A model generated the notes under the pieces. It had not been told where the DNA came from. It saw only the letters and a program-made list of their open reading frames with translations, and ran no database searches. A stretch of 64,000 nucleotides of DNA from Streptomyces sp. NBC_01754. Its GTDB lineage: Bacteria; Actinomycetota; Actinomycetes; Streptomycetales; Streptomycetaceae. The stretch is taken from positions 7,502,001 to 7,566,000 of the forward strand of contig NZ_CP109132.1 in assembly GCF_035918015.1 (NCBI RefSeq), written 5' to 3'. The number at the start of each line of letters is the position of its first letter. Position 1 is the stretch's first letter. Below, in pieces: positions 59,901-64,000 of this stretch. A program made the position numbers and the translations under genes.

Positions 59901-62900
59901 ACGAGGACGCCGTCGCCGAACTGTCCGCGCGCTGGACCCTCTCCGGCCGCAAGACGACCAGGCTGCGGGTCTCGCACGCGTTCCACTCCTCGCGGATGAA
60001 CCCGATGCTCGAGCGGTTCGCCGCGGTCGCCTCCACCGTGACCTTCGGGCCGCCGAGCATCCCGATCGTGTCGAACCTGACCGGCGCGCCCGTGCCCGTC
60101 GAGGAGATCTGCTCGCCGGCCTACTGGGTACGGCACGTACGCCACGCCGTCCGGTTCGCCGACGGCGTGGCCTGGCTGGCCGGCCACGGCACCACCCGGT
60201 TCCTCGAGATCGGCCCGAGCGCCGTACTGAGCGCGATGGCGCAGCACACCCTCGCCGAACGCGACGACGCCGACACGATGACGATCGCTCCCGCACTGCG
60301 CAACGACCGGCCCGAGGTCACCACACTGCTGCACACGGTCGCGACCGGCTGGACCCGCGGCACCGACGTGGACTGGGCCGCGGTGCTCGCCGGTCAGGGC
60401 GGCGCACGCATCGACCTCCCCTCCTACGCGTTCCAGCGGGAGCGGTACTGGCTGCGGTCGGCACCCGCGGCCGGCGACGCCCGCGCGGCCGGCCAGCTGA
60501 GCACCGACCACGCCATGCTCGCCGCGGCAGTTCCGCTGGCCGAGGACGGCGGCGGCCTGGTCCTCACCGGCCGCCTGTCGCTGTCCGCCCAGCCCTGGCT
60601 CGACGACCACCGGGTCCTCGACACCGCGATCCTGCCTGGCACGGGCTTCGTCGAACTGGCCCTGCGCGCCGCGCGGGAGGCCGGCTGCGACGCGATCCGC
60701 GAACTGACCCTGTACGCGCCCCTGCCCATCCCCGCGACCGGCGGCGTCCGGGTCCAGGTCCGGGTGAGCCGCCCGGCCGAGACCGGCGACCGCGAGGTGT
60801 CGATCCACTCCCAGCTCGAAGGAGGCGACGGCGCCTGGCTCCGCCACGCCTCCGGCCTGCTCGACCCCGACGCCGAAGCAGCCCGCTTCGACCTGTCGGC
60901 GTGGCCGCCACCCGGCGCCGAACCGGTCGACCTCGACGGCTACTACGACGCCACGCTGGCCGGCGCCGGATACCACTACGGACCGGTGTTCCGCGGCCTG
61001 CGCCGCGCCTGGCGCGCCGCCGACGCCGTCTACGCCGAAGTCGTCCTGCCGCCGGCGGCCGCACCGGATGCCGACGGGTTCGACCTGCACCCCGCCCTCC
61101 TCGACGCGGCCATGCACGCCACGACCATCGGCGGCTTCCTCGACGACACCGGCGCCACCCCGCTACCGTTCCTGTGGTCCGGCGTGACGCTCCTGGCCAC
61201 CGGCGCGTCGGCACTGCGGGTACGACTGTCGGCCGCCGGCCCCGACGCCCTGTCGATCCAGGCGGCCGACAGCACCGGCCGCCCGGTCGCCGACGTGCGG
61301 TCGCTGACCCTGCGCCCGGTACAGCCACAGCAGTCGGCGGCGGCCCGCGCGACCAACTCGTCACTGTTCGCCGTGGAGTGGACCGCGCTGCCGGCCGGCA
61401 CCGGCTCCGGCGAACCGGCCGACGTGAGCGTCCTGCCCGACGGCCCGGCCACCGAGGACCTCGACGCGGCCACCGCCGGCCTCGTCGTGTGCCACATCGA
61501 CCCGGCCGACGGCGTCTTCGCCGAGAACGTCCACGAGACCACCGCCGCCGTCCTCGGACTGATCCAGCGCTGGCTGCCCGGCGGACGTCCGGCACCGGCA
61601 CGCCTCGTCTTCGCCACCCGGGGTGCCGTGGGGACCGGCCCGGCCGACAACGGCACAGACCTTGCCGGCGCCGCCGTATGGGGACTGATACGCACCGCGC
61701 AGTCCGAGAACCCGGACCACTTCGTCCTCCTCGACACCGACGGACCCGCCGTTACCGAGGAGCACTGGACCGCCGTCCGCGACGCCGTCGACCGCGGCGA
61801 GCACCAACTCGCGCTGCGCGGCGGCGAACTGCGCGCACCCCGCCTCGTCCGCGCACCCGCCCCGGGCGGCCTGCCGCTCCCGGACGGCGCACCGGCCTGG
61901 CACCTCGACACCACCGGGCCCGGAACCCTGGAGAACCTGGTCCTGGCACCCGCCGACACCTTCCCGCTGGAACCCGACCAGGTCCGCGTGGCCGTCCGCG
62001 CGGCCGGGGTCAACTTCCGCGACGTCCTCATCGGCCTGGGCATGTACCCGGAACCGGCCCCGATGGGCGCCGAGGCGGCCGGCATCGTCGTCGAGGTCGG
62101 CCCCGCCGTCACCGATCTGGCCCCAGGCGACCGCGTCTTCGGCCTCGTCCCCGCCGGACTCGGCAGCCTCGCCACCGCCCCACGGGCCCAGCTCGCCCGC
62201 ATCCCGCGGGACTGGTCGTTCAGCCAGGCCGCAACCGTGCCCGTCGCGTTCGTCACCGCCTTCTACGGACTCATCGACGTCGCCGGCGCCCAGCCGGGCG
62301 AATCGGTCCTCGTCCACGCCGCGACCGGCGGAGTCGGCACCGCCGCCGTCCAGCTCGCCCGCCACCTCGGACTCGAGGTCTTCGGCACCGCGAGCCCCTC
62401 CAAATGGGACGCCCTGCGCGCGGCCGGCCTCGACGACGGACACATCGCGTCCTCCCGCACCACCGACTTCGAAGCCCGGTTCCGGACCGCCACCGGCGAG
62501 CGGGGCGTCGACATCGTCCTCAACTCGCTCACCGGCGAATTCCTCGACGCCTCCCTACGCCTGCTCGCCCCCGGCGGCCGGCTCGCCGAAATGGGCAAAG
62601 CAGACCTACGAGACCCCGAGCACGTCGCGGCCGACCACCCCGGCGTCCGCTACCGCTCCTTCGACCCCTCCGAGGCCGACCCGCAGCGGCTCGGCGAGAT
62701 CCTGACCGAGATCCTCGCCCTGTTCGACCACGGAGCCCTGGACCTGCCCCCGGCGACGGCCTGGGACATCCGCGACGCCGTCGCCGCGTTCCGCCACATC
62801 AGCCAGGCCCGCCACATCGGCAAGAACGTCGTCACCGTCCCGGCCGCCCCGGACCCCGACGGCACCGTCCTCATCACCGGCGGCACCGGCGCCCTCGGCG

Positions 62901-64000
62901 CCCGCCTGGCCCGCCACCTCGTCACCGAACACGGAACCCGGCACCTGCTGCTGCTCAGCCGCCGCGGCCCCGCCACCCCCGGCGCGGCCGAGCTCATCGC
63001 GGACCTCGAGCAACTCGGCGCCCACGCCACCGTCATGGCCGTCGACGCCGCCGACCGTACCGCCCTCGGCACGGCGCTCGCCGCCATCCCGGCCGCCCAC
63101 CCGCTCACCACCGTGGTCCACGCCGCCGGGGTCGCCGAGGACGGCGTCCTCGAATCGCTCGACGGCCAGCGACTGCACGACGTCCTGCGGCCGAAGGTCG
63201 ACGCGGCCGTCAACCTGCACGAGCTGACCGCCGGATGCGACCTCACCTCCTTCGTCCTCTACTCCTCCGTGGCCGCGCAACTCGGCCCGGCCGGCCAAGG
63301 CGGTTACGCCGCGGCCAACAGCTTCCTGGACGCCCTGGCCCGGCACCGGCGCGCCCACGGGCTGCCCGCGGTGGCACTGGCCTGGGGCCTGTGGGCCGAG
63401 GCCAGCGGTGTCACCGGCCGGATGACCGACGTCGACCTGGCCCGCGCGGCCCGCCTCGGGGCGCCGCTGTCGGCCGAGCAGGGCCTGGCCCTGTTCGACG
63501 AGGCGAGCACCGCGCACCGCGCACACATCGTCCCGGCGAACCTTGACGTCGCAGCCCTGAACTCCGCGTCCGCACCCGTCCCGCCGATCCTGGCCGGCCT
63601 GGCCGGCCCCGCACCACGGCGGGCGGTGAACGACCACGCGGCCGGTGCCTCGTCCCTCACCCACCGCCTCGCCGGACTCCCGCGCGAGAAGCAGATCCCG
63701 CTGATCGTCGACGTCATCCAGACCCAGGTCGCCTTCGTCCTCGGCCACGCCTCCGCCGACGCGATCGAACCCCGCCGTGCCTTCAAGGACCTCGGCTTCG
63801 ACTCGCTCACCTCGGTCGAACTCCGCAACCGCCTCGCCACCGAGACCGGCCTGCGGCTCCCGGCCACCCTCGTCTTCGACCACCCGGCCCCCGCCCTGCT
63901 CGCCGAGTACCTGCTGGAAGAACTCGTCGGCCGCTTGACCGCCGCCGCGGCCCCGACGGCACCGGCGAGGCCGGGACCGGTCGACGAACCCATCGCCATC
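44945..64000 (+). CDS. Modular type I PKS with KSQ loading module, 3' end outside window
   Basis: Begins the polyketide chain. 6,352 residues are visible in one uninterrupted frame from ATG 44945 to the window edge. Order: KSQ-AT-ACP loading module (1 to about 1000), KS-AT-DH-KR-ACP (about 1000-2740), KS-AT-KR(degenerate)-ACP (about 2745-4280), KS-AT-DH-ER-KR-ACP (about 4280-6340), then the first residues of another KS. There is no N-terminal docking helix, as expected for a first subunit. It diverges from the transporter and the other PKS genes across a shared control region. The second extension module contains a segment (roughly 53.9-56.0 kb) that looks exchanged with the minus-strand PKS. 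The KSQ and the family call are certain. Confidence 0.97.
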   Translation, partial: MPEISAETHEAVAVVGLACRLPGAPDPDSFWRLLRDGVDAVGEIPAHRWDFREDDPDEDLAVRRGGFLDRVDEFDPRFFGISPREAAAMDPQQRLMLELSWEALEDARIVPQRLTGSRTGVFVGVMNNDYATLGHRAGLTAIGRHSLTGVQRGIIANRVSYAVGLRGPSMTVDAGQASSLVAVHVACESLRRGESTLALAGGVHLNIAAESAVAAAAFGALSPDGRCYTFDARANGYVRGEGGVVVALKTLSRAVADGDEIYCVIRGSAVNNDGGGTSLTVPGADTQAEVLRTAYRAAGVRPEQVQYVELHGTGTAVGDPVEAQALGTVLGAGRPADNPLRVGSAKTNVGHLEGAAGAVGLLKVALSLRNGQLAPSLNFASANPAIPLDDLGLSVQTELSPWPADESSRTASVSSFGMGGTNCHMVLTGWERPRAKAPERTADPGTPVHWPLSARTGEALRDQARQLSQHLEARLDLHPADIGFSLATTRSGFDHRAVVVGRDRGELLGRLDKLVRAQPDPGVVVDVAGSGGLAFLFTGQGSQRPGMGTGLYEAFPVFAEAFDAVCARLDVRLERPLREVLTDGAALDRTMWAQTGLFALEVALYRLVESWGVVPDVLLGHSLGEIVAAHVAGILSLDDACTLVAERGRLMQALPAGGGMLAVRATEADVADCGLDIAAVNGPRSVVLSGDAEAIGRYAAECAARGWKTNVLTVSHAFHSSLMEPMLEEFGAVLAGLTFQPAHIPIVSNLTGAVAGPGLMQEPEYWLRQVRDTVRFADGVAATAALGTTRYLELGPDGVLAGMVRTCRTDALVLTTALRKGRDEAETLFRAMGRMHAAGVDLNWTALFAAHRPGPVTLPTYAFQRRRYWLDDLPARPRTARPEPATEATPAPGPEAPAPAHPPAGTGTRAVLRLIQEHVAAVLDYDSPGDVDVRQTFHDLGFDSLTSVELRDRLATALTRPLPDTLLFDHPTPARLADHLRDRPRHGDDRTAVPVTSADPAEPIAIVAMSCRYAAGIGTPERLWQFLLDGGDAIAGFPTDRGWDAEEIYRDAARNPDGTLRPAGAFLDGAGDFDAAFFGISPREALAMDPQQRLLLETAWEAVERLGVDPDSLRGSRTGVFVGATAQDYGPRMHEAPPELEGHLLTGGTPSVASGRIAYVLGLEGPAVTVDTACSSSLVALHLAGQALRAHECEMALAGGVTLMATPGMFTEFSRQQGLAPDGRCKPFAAAADGTGWGEGAGLLILERLSDAQRLGHEVLAVIRGSAVNQDGASNGLSAPNGPSQERVIQQALANARLTSADVDAVEAHGTGTALGDPIEAQTLLATYGQDRPAGHPLLLGSVKSNIGHTQAAAGVAGVIKMVLAMRHGMLPGTLHIDGPTRRVDWSTGDLRLLTETTPWPSLDRPRRAAVSSFGISGTNAHLILEGHAEPSAPERASEPPAVPVLISARGDAALRAQAAQLAELLRDQPDLDLTGLGHTLATGRAAFDRRACVVAADRDGILTGLDALAARLPAPGVAEGTAGRPGGTVFVFPGQGSQWAGMAAALLDSCEVFRDEIHACAAAFEPYADWSLLDVLRGTDGAPSLDRDDVVQPALFAVMVSLAALWRSAGVAPAAVVGHSQGEIAAAYVAGGLTLPDAARIVALRSRYVRALAGTGGMVSVPLPAADIESRLARWTGRIGIAAVNGPSATVVSGDTQALDELLAACEAEEIRARRLPVDYASHSPHVDALRDELVDALGTITPRTGDVAFYSTVTGELLDTARLDTDYWFRNLRETVRFEPAVRALRDAGHDVFLETSAHPVLTTAVTDTLDTMGRPGAALGTLRRDHGDHAQFTAAMAGAWTHGVRPDWTTVFAAPTRKVLLPTYPFQRERFWLAPAPARAGADALGLDGTEHPLLGAMVDIAEDGTLVLTGRLSTTAQPWLADHALLGRTMLPGSALIDLALYAGHQCGHPYIDELTLQTPLTVPEDGPLQLQIVVLPPDDAGRRPLTVHSRRATDTEQLPWAWHATGALRVTGPARTPRPTTAAWPPPGATAVPIEGAYARLAELGYHYGPAFQGLRACWRHGEELYAEAALPDADPQQTAGFQLHPALLDAALHALLPLDGGPADTRLAFSFNGIQLHATGASAVRAHIGAPDRDGAVTVELTDPSGAAVATIEALVLRPVDPQQLAAATTGPDPLWRLEWVTLHDGAPATPGDWALIGEPAAAPGTPARHYSDLATLQAALTTGEPAPEAVALHLTGGDRDPVTDAHHAALDTLTLLQAWLADHRLTDTRLVLLTRGAVAAGRDENVHDLAVATARGLILTAQAEHPGRFVLVDLDDRTTTDRALAAATRRNEPHLALRGDRALAQRLARVTTAARTSPVDSDGTVLITGGTGALGRLIARHLVATHGARHLVLASRSGADADGVADLTAELTGLGADVTVAACDVADPQELQTLLAGIHAAHPLRVVIHAAGVVDDAPIDTLTPDQLTTVLRPKADAAWHLHQLTAGLDLTAFVLVSSLASTIGTAGQGSYGAANTFLDALAQHRHALGRPAVSLLSGLWDDAGMGGRLGDADRARLERTGLAPMTPDQALALFDAALPGGEPLLAPARLSLPELRAAAQTDPDAVAAPLRGLVRAPQRRAAAPAALSDLGRDLAALPEAERHRTVLDLVRGHAATVLGRTDSGDVDAARAFKDLGFDSLIAVEFRNRINTATGLRLPSTIAFDHPTPDALAEQLVARLLRRPAESADVVTPTTTRTGEPVAIVAMACRYPGGVASPEDLWRLVTDQGDVISALPDNRGWDLDGLYHPDPDEPGRSYTREGGFLLDADRFDPAFFGISPREALAMEPQQRVLLETAWEAFERAGIDPTTLRGSRTGVFAGAATQEYGPRLDQPLDGYEGHRLIGGLGSVASGRVAYTLGLEGPAVTIDTACSSSLVATHLAVQALNNGDCDLALAGGVTVMAGPGLFVEFSRQRALSQDGRCRAFGADADGFGLGEGIGLVLLERLSDARRNGHQVLAVLRGSAVNQDGASNGLTAPNGPSQQRVIRQALANARLTAADVDAVEAHGTGTRLGDPIEAQALLATYGQERGEDGAPLWIGSVKSNIGHAQAAAGVAGVIKMVMALRHGVLPATLHVDVPSPHVDWSAGAVEVLTEARSWPEMDRPRRAAVSSFGISGTNAHVIVEQAPDGATVPASAAPASDVTAWAVSAKSAAALRGQIERLRSFVADAPGLDVVDVGWSLATTRAGLEHRAVVVGGGREELLAGLSGAAPGVAGSGGVVFVFPGQGSQWVGMARGLWESSAVFRERLAECEAALSEFVDWSLTDVLLNDGDLARVDVVQPVLWAVMVALAEVWRSAGVVPSVVVGHSQGEIAAACVAGRLSLQDAARVVALRSKALVAVAGGGGMVSVAAGRDTVGDLLAGSAGQVSVAAVNGPSSTVVSGDTDALDTLIAACEQRGIRARRVPVDYASHSPQMEQLREQILADLAPVSPAAGTIPMFSTLTGAPVDGGLDAQYWFDNLRSTVEFEDAIRTLLSQGARTFIEVSAHPVLTVGVEETIASVPAEAVVLGTLRRDEGGMRRLLTSFGEAWTAGVVVDWSAVLTGQRIPLPTYAFQHQRYWLDAPPPSAQDTARTADPTESRFWDAVEREDLDELAGTLQLSDAPQLLDSVVPALASWRRERRQRSVIDTWRYQVAWKPLTDLPTASPLSGTWLVAVPTATDRADAAPATAGLDDVTTVLPAATVVGSVVTALRRAGADVVELTVDTRDTDPASLAARIREASDRDPVGVLNLAALADEGLPSAALPAGSAATLTLVRALGTADLDVPVWTATRAAVSTGRSDRLDAPVQAQLWGLGQVVALEHPRRWGGLIDLPAAVDARTGGRLAALLAGGTGEDQVALRPSGAYARRLRRAPLRDKTAERWQPGGTVLVTGADCPLGAHAARWAADRGPSRLLLVSDDGLGDRAVAELAAELFGTGVPVSVIACRVTDPHAVEELLAAIPAEDPLTAVVFTADVPATGPVDETDPEAFHQALAGRVLGATTVHHALGDTRLDAFVLFSSVAGTWGGAGQGAYAAANAYLDALAEFRRSRDLPATCVAWGPWADGARVPDGHTLDHLHRRGLIAMTPPMARAALDQAVDHGDGCVAVADIAWPVFAATFTSTRPSPLLADLPDLQPASAPEPPDRYTEPDLARRVASLTAAEREHEMLTVVRAQVAAALGHSDPESVEPGRSFKDLGFDSLMAVELGKRLRAATGVAVSTTAVFDYPSVQILAGHLARGLTGTAAPVAVATPGSDDPIVIVGMGCRFPGGATNPARLWRLLCDGDDAITDFPADRGWDVDALYNPDPDRQGTTYTRRGGFLTDAGDFDAELFGISPREALAMDPQQRLLLEASWEALEDAGVDPAAIKGDPGGVFMGVTASGYGRATRLPDGIEGHVLTGTATSVASGRLAYTFGLEGPAVTVDTACSSSLVALHLAGQALRNGECTVALAGGVTVMATPDAFVEFSRQRGLAADGRCKPFSAAADGTSWSEGVGVLVLERLSDAQRHGHRIWATLRGSAVNQDGASNGLTAPNGPAQQRVVQQALANARLVPSDVDAVEAHGTGTALGDPIEAQALLATYGQDRGEGGEPLWLGSLKSNIGHTQAAAGVAGVIKMVLAMHHGVLPRTLHLEEPTDHVDWSSGTVVPLAENRAWPEADRPRRAGVSSFGVSGTNAHVILEQTPPTPPGTVAVPDTTPAEPPSRTSVPWLVSAAGPAALRAQAARLREFAADGHDLHDIAYSLAATRTALAHRAAVLADDRDTLLAGLDAIAADRPDLTVVTGTTGHGRLALLFSGQGSQRPGMGRDLYREFPVFADVLDAVCARIDPHLGHPLREVMFAEPGSAAAALLDQTAYTQTALFALEVGLFRLLESWGVRPDYLLGHSIGELAAAHVADVLSLDDACKLVTARGLLMADLPPGGAMLAVTAFEAEAAEALAPYEGRVDVAALNGPSALVMSGDEDAVAELSARWTLSGRKTTRLRVSHAFHSSRMNPMLERFAAVASTVTFGPPSIPIVSNLTGAPVPVEEICSPAYWVRHVRHAVRFADGVAWLAGHGTTRFLEIGPSAVLSAMAQHTLAERDDADTMTIAPALRNDRPEVTTLLHTVATGWTRGTDVDWAAVLAGQGGARIDLPSYAFQRERYWLRSAPAAGDARAAGQLSTDHAMLAAAVPLAEDGGGLVLTGRLSLSAQPWLDDHRVLDTAILPGTGFVELALRAAREAGCDAIRELTLYAPLPIPATGGVRVQVRVSRPAETGDREVSIHSQLEGGDGAWLRHASGLLDPDAEAARFDLSAWPPPGAEPVDLDGYYDATLAGAGYHYGPVFRGLRRAWRAADAVYAEVVLPPAAAPDADGFDLHPALLDAAMHATTIGGFLDDTGATPLPFLWSGVTLLATGASALRVRLSAAGPDALSIQAADSTGRPVADVRSLTLRPVQPQQSAAARATNSSLFAVEWTALPAGTGSGEPADVSVLPDGPATEDLDAATAGLVVCHIDPADGVFAENVHETTAAVLGLIQRWLPGGRPAPARLVFATRGAVGTGPADNGTDLAGAAVWGLIRTAQSENPDHFVLLDTDGPAVTEEHWTAVRDAVDRGEHQLALRGGELRAPRLVRAPAPGGLPLPDGAPAWHLDTTGPGTLENLVLAPADTFPLEPDQVRVAVRAAGVNFRDVLIGLGMYPEPAPMGAEAAGIVVEVGPAVTDLAPGDRVFGLVPAGLGSLATAPRAQLARIPRDWSFSQAATVPVAFVTAFYGLIDVAGAQPGESVLVHAATGGVGTAAVQLARHLGLEVFGTASPSKWDALRAAGLDDGHIASSRTTDFEARFRTATGERGVDIVLNSLTGEFLDASLRLLAPGGRLAEMGKADLRDPEHVAADHPGVRYRSFDPSEADPQRLGEILTEILALFDHGALDLPPATAWDIRDAVAAFRHISQARHIGKNVVTVPAAPDPDGTVLITGGTGALGARLARHLVTEHGTRHLLLLSRRGPATPGAAELIADLEQLGAHATVMAVDAADRTALGTALAAIPAAHPLTTVVHAAGVAEDGVLESLDGQRLHDVLRPKVDAAVNLHELTAGCDLTSFVLYSSVAAQLGPAGQGGYAAANSFLDALARHRRAHGLPAVALAWGLWAEASGVTGRMTDVDLARAARLGAPLSAEQGLALFDEASTAHRAHIVPANLDVAALNSASAPVPPILAGLAGPAPRRAVNDHAAGASSLTHRLAGLPREKQIPLIVDVIQTQVAFVLGHASADAIEPRRAFKDLGFDSLTSVELRNRLATETGLRLPATLVFDHPAPALLAEYLLEELVGRLTAAAAPTAPARPGPVDEPIAI
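47941..53175 (+). other. PKS module: KS-AT(methylmalonyl)-DH-KR-ACP
   Basis: KS cysteine C1174; AT with GHSQGE (Ser 1621) and YASH at 1721-1724, so methylmalonyl-CoA. DH has HxxxGxxxxP at H1927 and partner D2095. About 190 residues of KR structural fold follow with no ER, then a KR with TGGTGALG and a VDD triplet (B-type). ACP serine S2686. A methyl-substituted double bond is predicted next to the acetyl starter. Confidence 0.93.
53176..57787 (+). other. PKS module: KS-AT(methylmalonyl)-KR(probably inactive)-ACP
   Basis: KS cysteine C2918; AT with GHSQGE (Ser 3355) and YASH at 3455-3458. The KR-like domain reads TGADCPLG (3918-3925) where active KRs read TGGTGALG, and the catalytic lysine position is arginine (R4023), although Ser, Tyr 4060 and Asn 4064 remain. 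The usual HAAG motif is also lost. A retained ketone with an alpha-methyl group is likely. ACP serine S4227. Confidence 0.9.
54560..55490 (+). repeat. Inverted-repeat copy of a methylmalonyl AT (plus-strand PKS)
   Basis: Nearly identical, including wobble bases, to the reverse complement of about 34480-35400 (AT2 of the minus-strand PKS) and to its second copy at about 24050-24975. Identity falls sharply after about 55490. The surrounding 53.9-56.0 kb, including the AT-to-KR linker, is also closer to the minus-strand PKS than to the rest of this protein. Confidence 0.85.
57788..63982 (+). other. PKS module: KS-AT(malonyl)-DH-ER-KR-ACP
   Basis: KS cysteine C4454; AT with GHSIGE (Ser 4911) and HAFH (5011-5014), so malonyl-CoA. 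The DH motif is HxxxDxxxxP (H5222, D5226, P5231), with Asp replacing the usual Gly; the partner D5387 and H5391 are present. ER has LGMYP (Tyr 5701) and HAATGGVG (from H5791). KR has TGGTGALG and AED in place of LDD, with no A-type tryptophan, so B-type. ACP serine S6287. Full reduction is expected if the DH tolerates its variant residue. Confidence 0.92.
63983..64000 (+). other. Start of a further KS domain, cut by the window edge
   Basis: DEPIAI, the usual first strand of a KS, follows the last ACP after a short linker, so a fourth extension module exists in this protein. Confidence 0.85.

Overview
The window is a GC-rich actinomycete sequence (Streptomyces or a relative; the genus cannot be decided from this) that consists almost entirely of modular type I polyketide synthase (PKS) genes. 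The only other genes are a two-gene ABC transporter. No regulator, tailoring enzyme, thioesterase, RNA gene, transposon or CRISPR array is visible, and both ends of the window fall inside PKS genes, so this is the interior of a larger cluster.

Layout. On the minus strand, reading right to left: ABC ATPase (44080-43280), ABC-2-type permease (43295-41385), a large PKS gene starting at GTG 41174 and ending at 11299, and a second PKS gene starting at ATG 11262 and running off the left edge. On the plus strand a third PKS gene starts at ATG 44945 and runs off the right edge. The two PKS arms diverge from a control region around 44.1-44.9 kb, with the transporter at the head of the minus-strand arm.

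Biosynthetic reading. The plus-strand protein is the chain starter: KSQ-AT(malonyl)-ACP loading module (acetate starter), then KS-AT(methylmalonyl)-DH-KR-ACP, then KS-AT(methylmalonyl)-degenerate KR-ACP, then KS-AT(malonyl)-DH-ER-KR-ACP, then the start of a further KS. The minus-strand PKS, once repaired (see below), is KS-AT(mal)-KR-ACP, KS-AT(mmal)-KR-ACP, KS-AT(mal)-DH-ER-KR-ACP, KS-AT(mal)-KR-ACP plus a C-terminal docking region. The left PKS is N-terminal docking-KS-AT(mal)-DH-ER-KR-ACP, KS-AT(mal)-KR-ACP, KS... The expected product is a partly reduced polyketide with isolated hydroxyls, saturated two-carbon units, a methyl-substituted alkene and probably one retained ketone near the starter end. 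I do not identify the compound.

The most important point is structural. A segment of about 10.4 kb is present twice in direct orientation (15844-25825 and 26271-36251) with almost perfect identity. The copies meet in a 445-base zone (25826-26270) that interleaves the KS of module 2 with the KS of module 4 and is 16 bases longer than either. One extra base lies at 24196. Together these break the large PKS into three frames. Removing 10,427 bases (15844-26270) joins the two outer parts in frame as a single 6,482-residue, four-module protein. This looks like an assembly artefact; the alternative is a true bimodule duplication with local sequence errors, which would give a 9,952-residue, six-module protein.

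Two further points merit attention. Paired AGGGG boxes lie upstream of all three transcription units, always in the same orientation, at periods of 11, 13 and 22 bases. The plus-strand PKS also contains a block near-identical, in inverted orientation, to the methylmalonyl AT of the minus-strand PKS.
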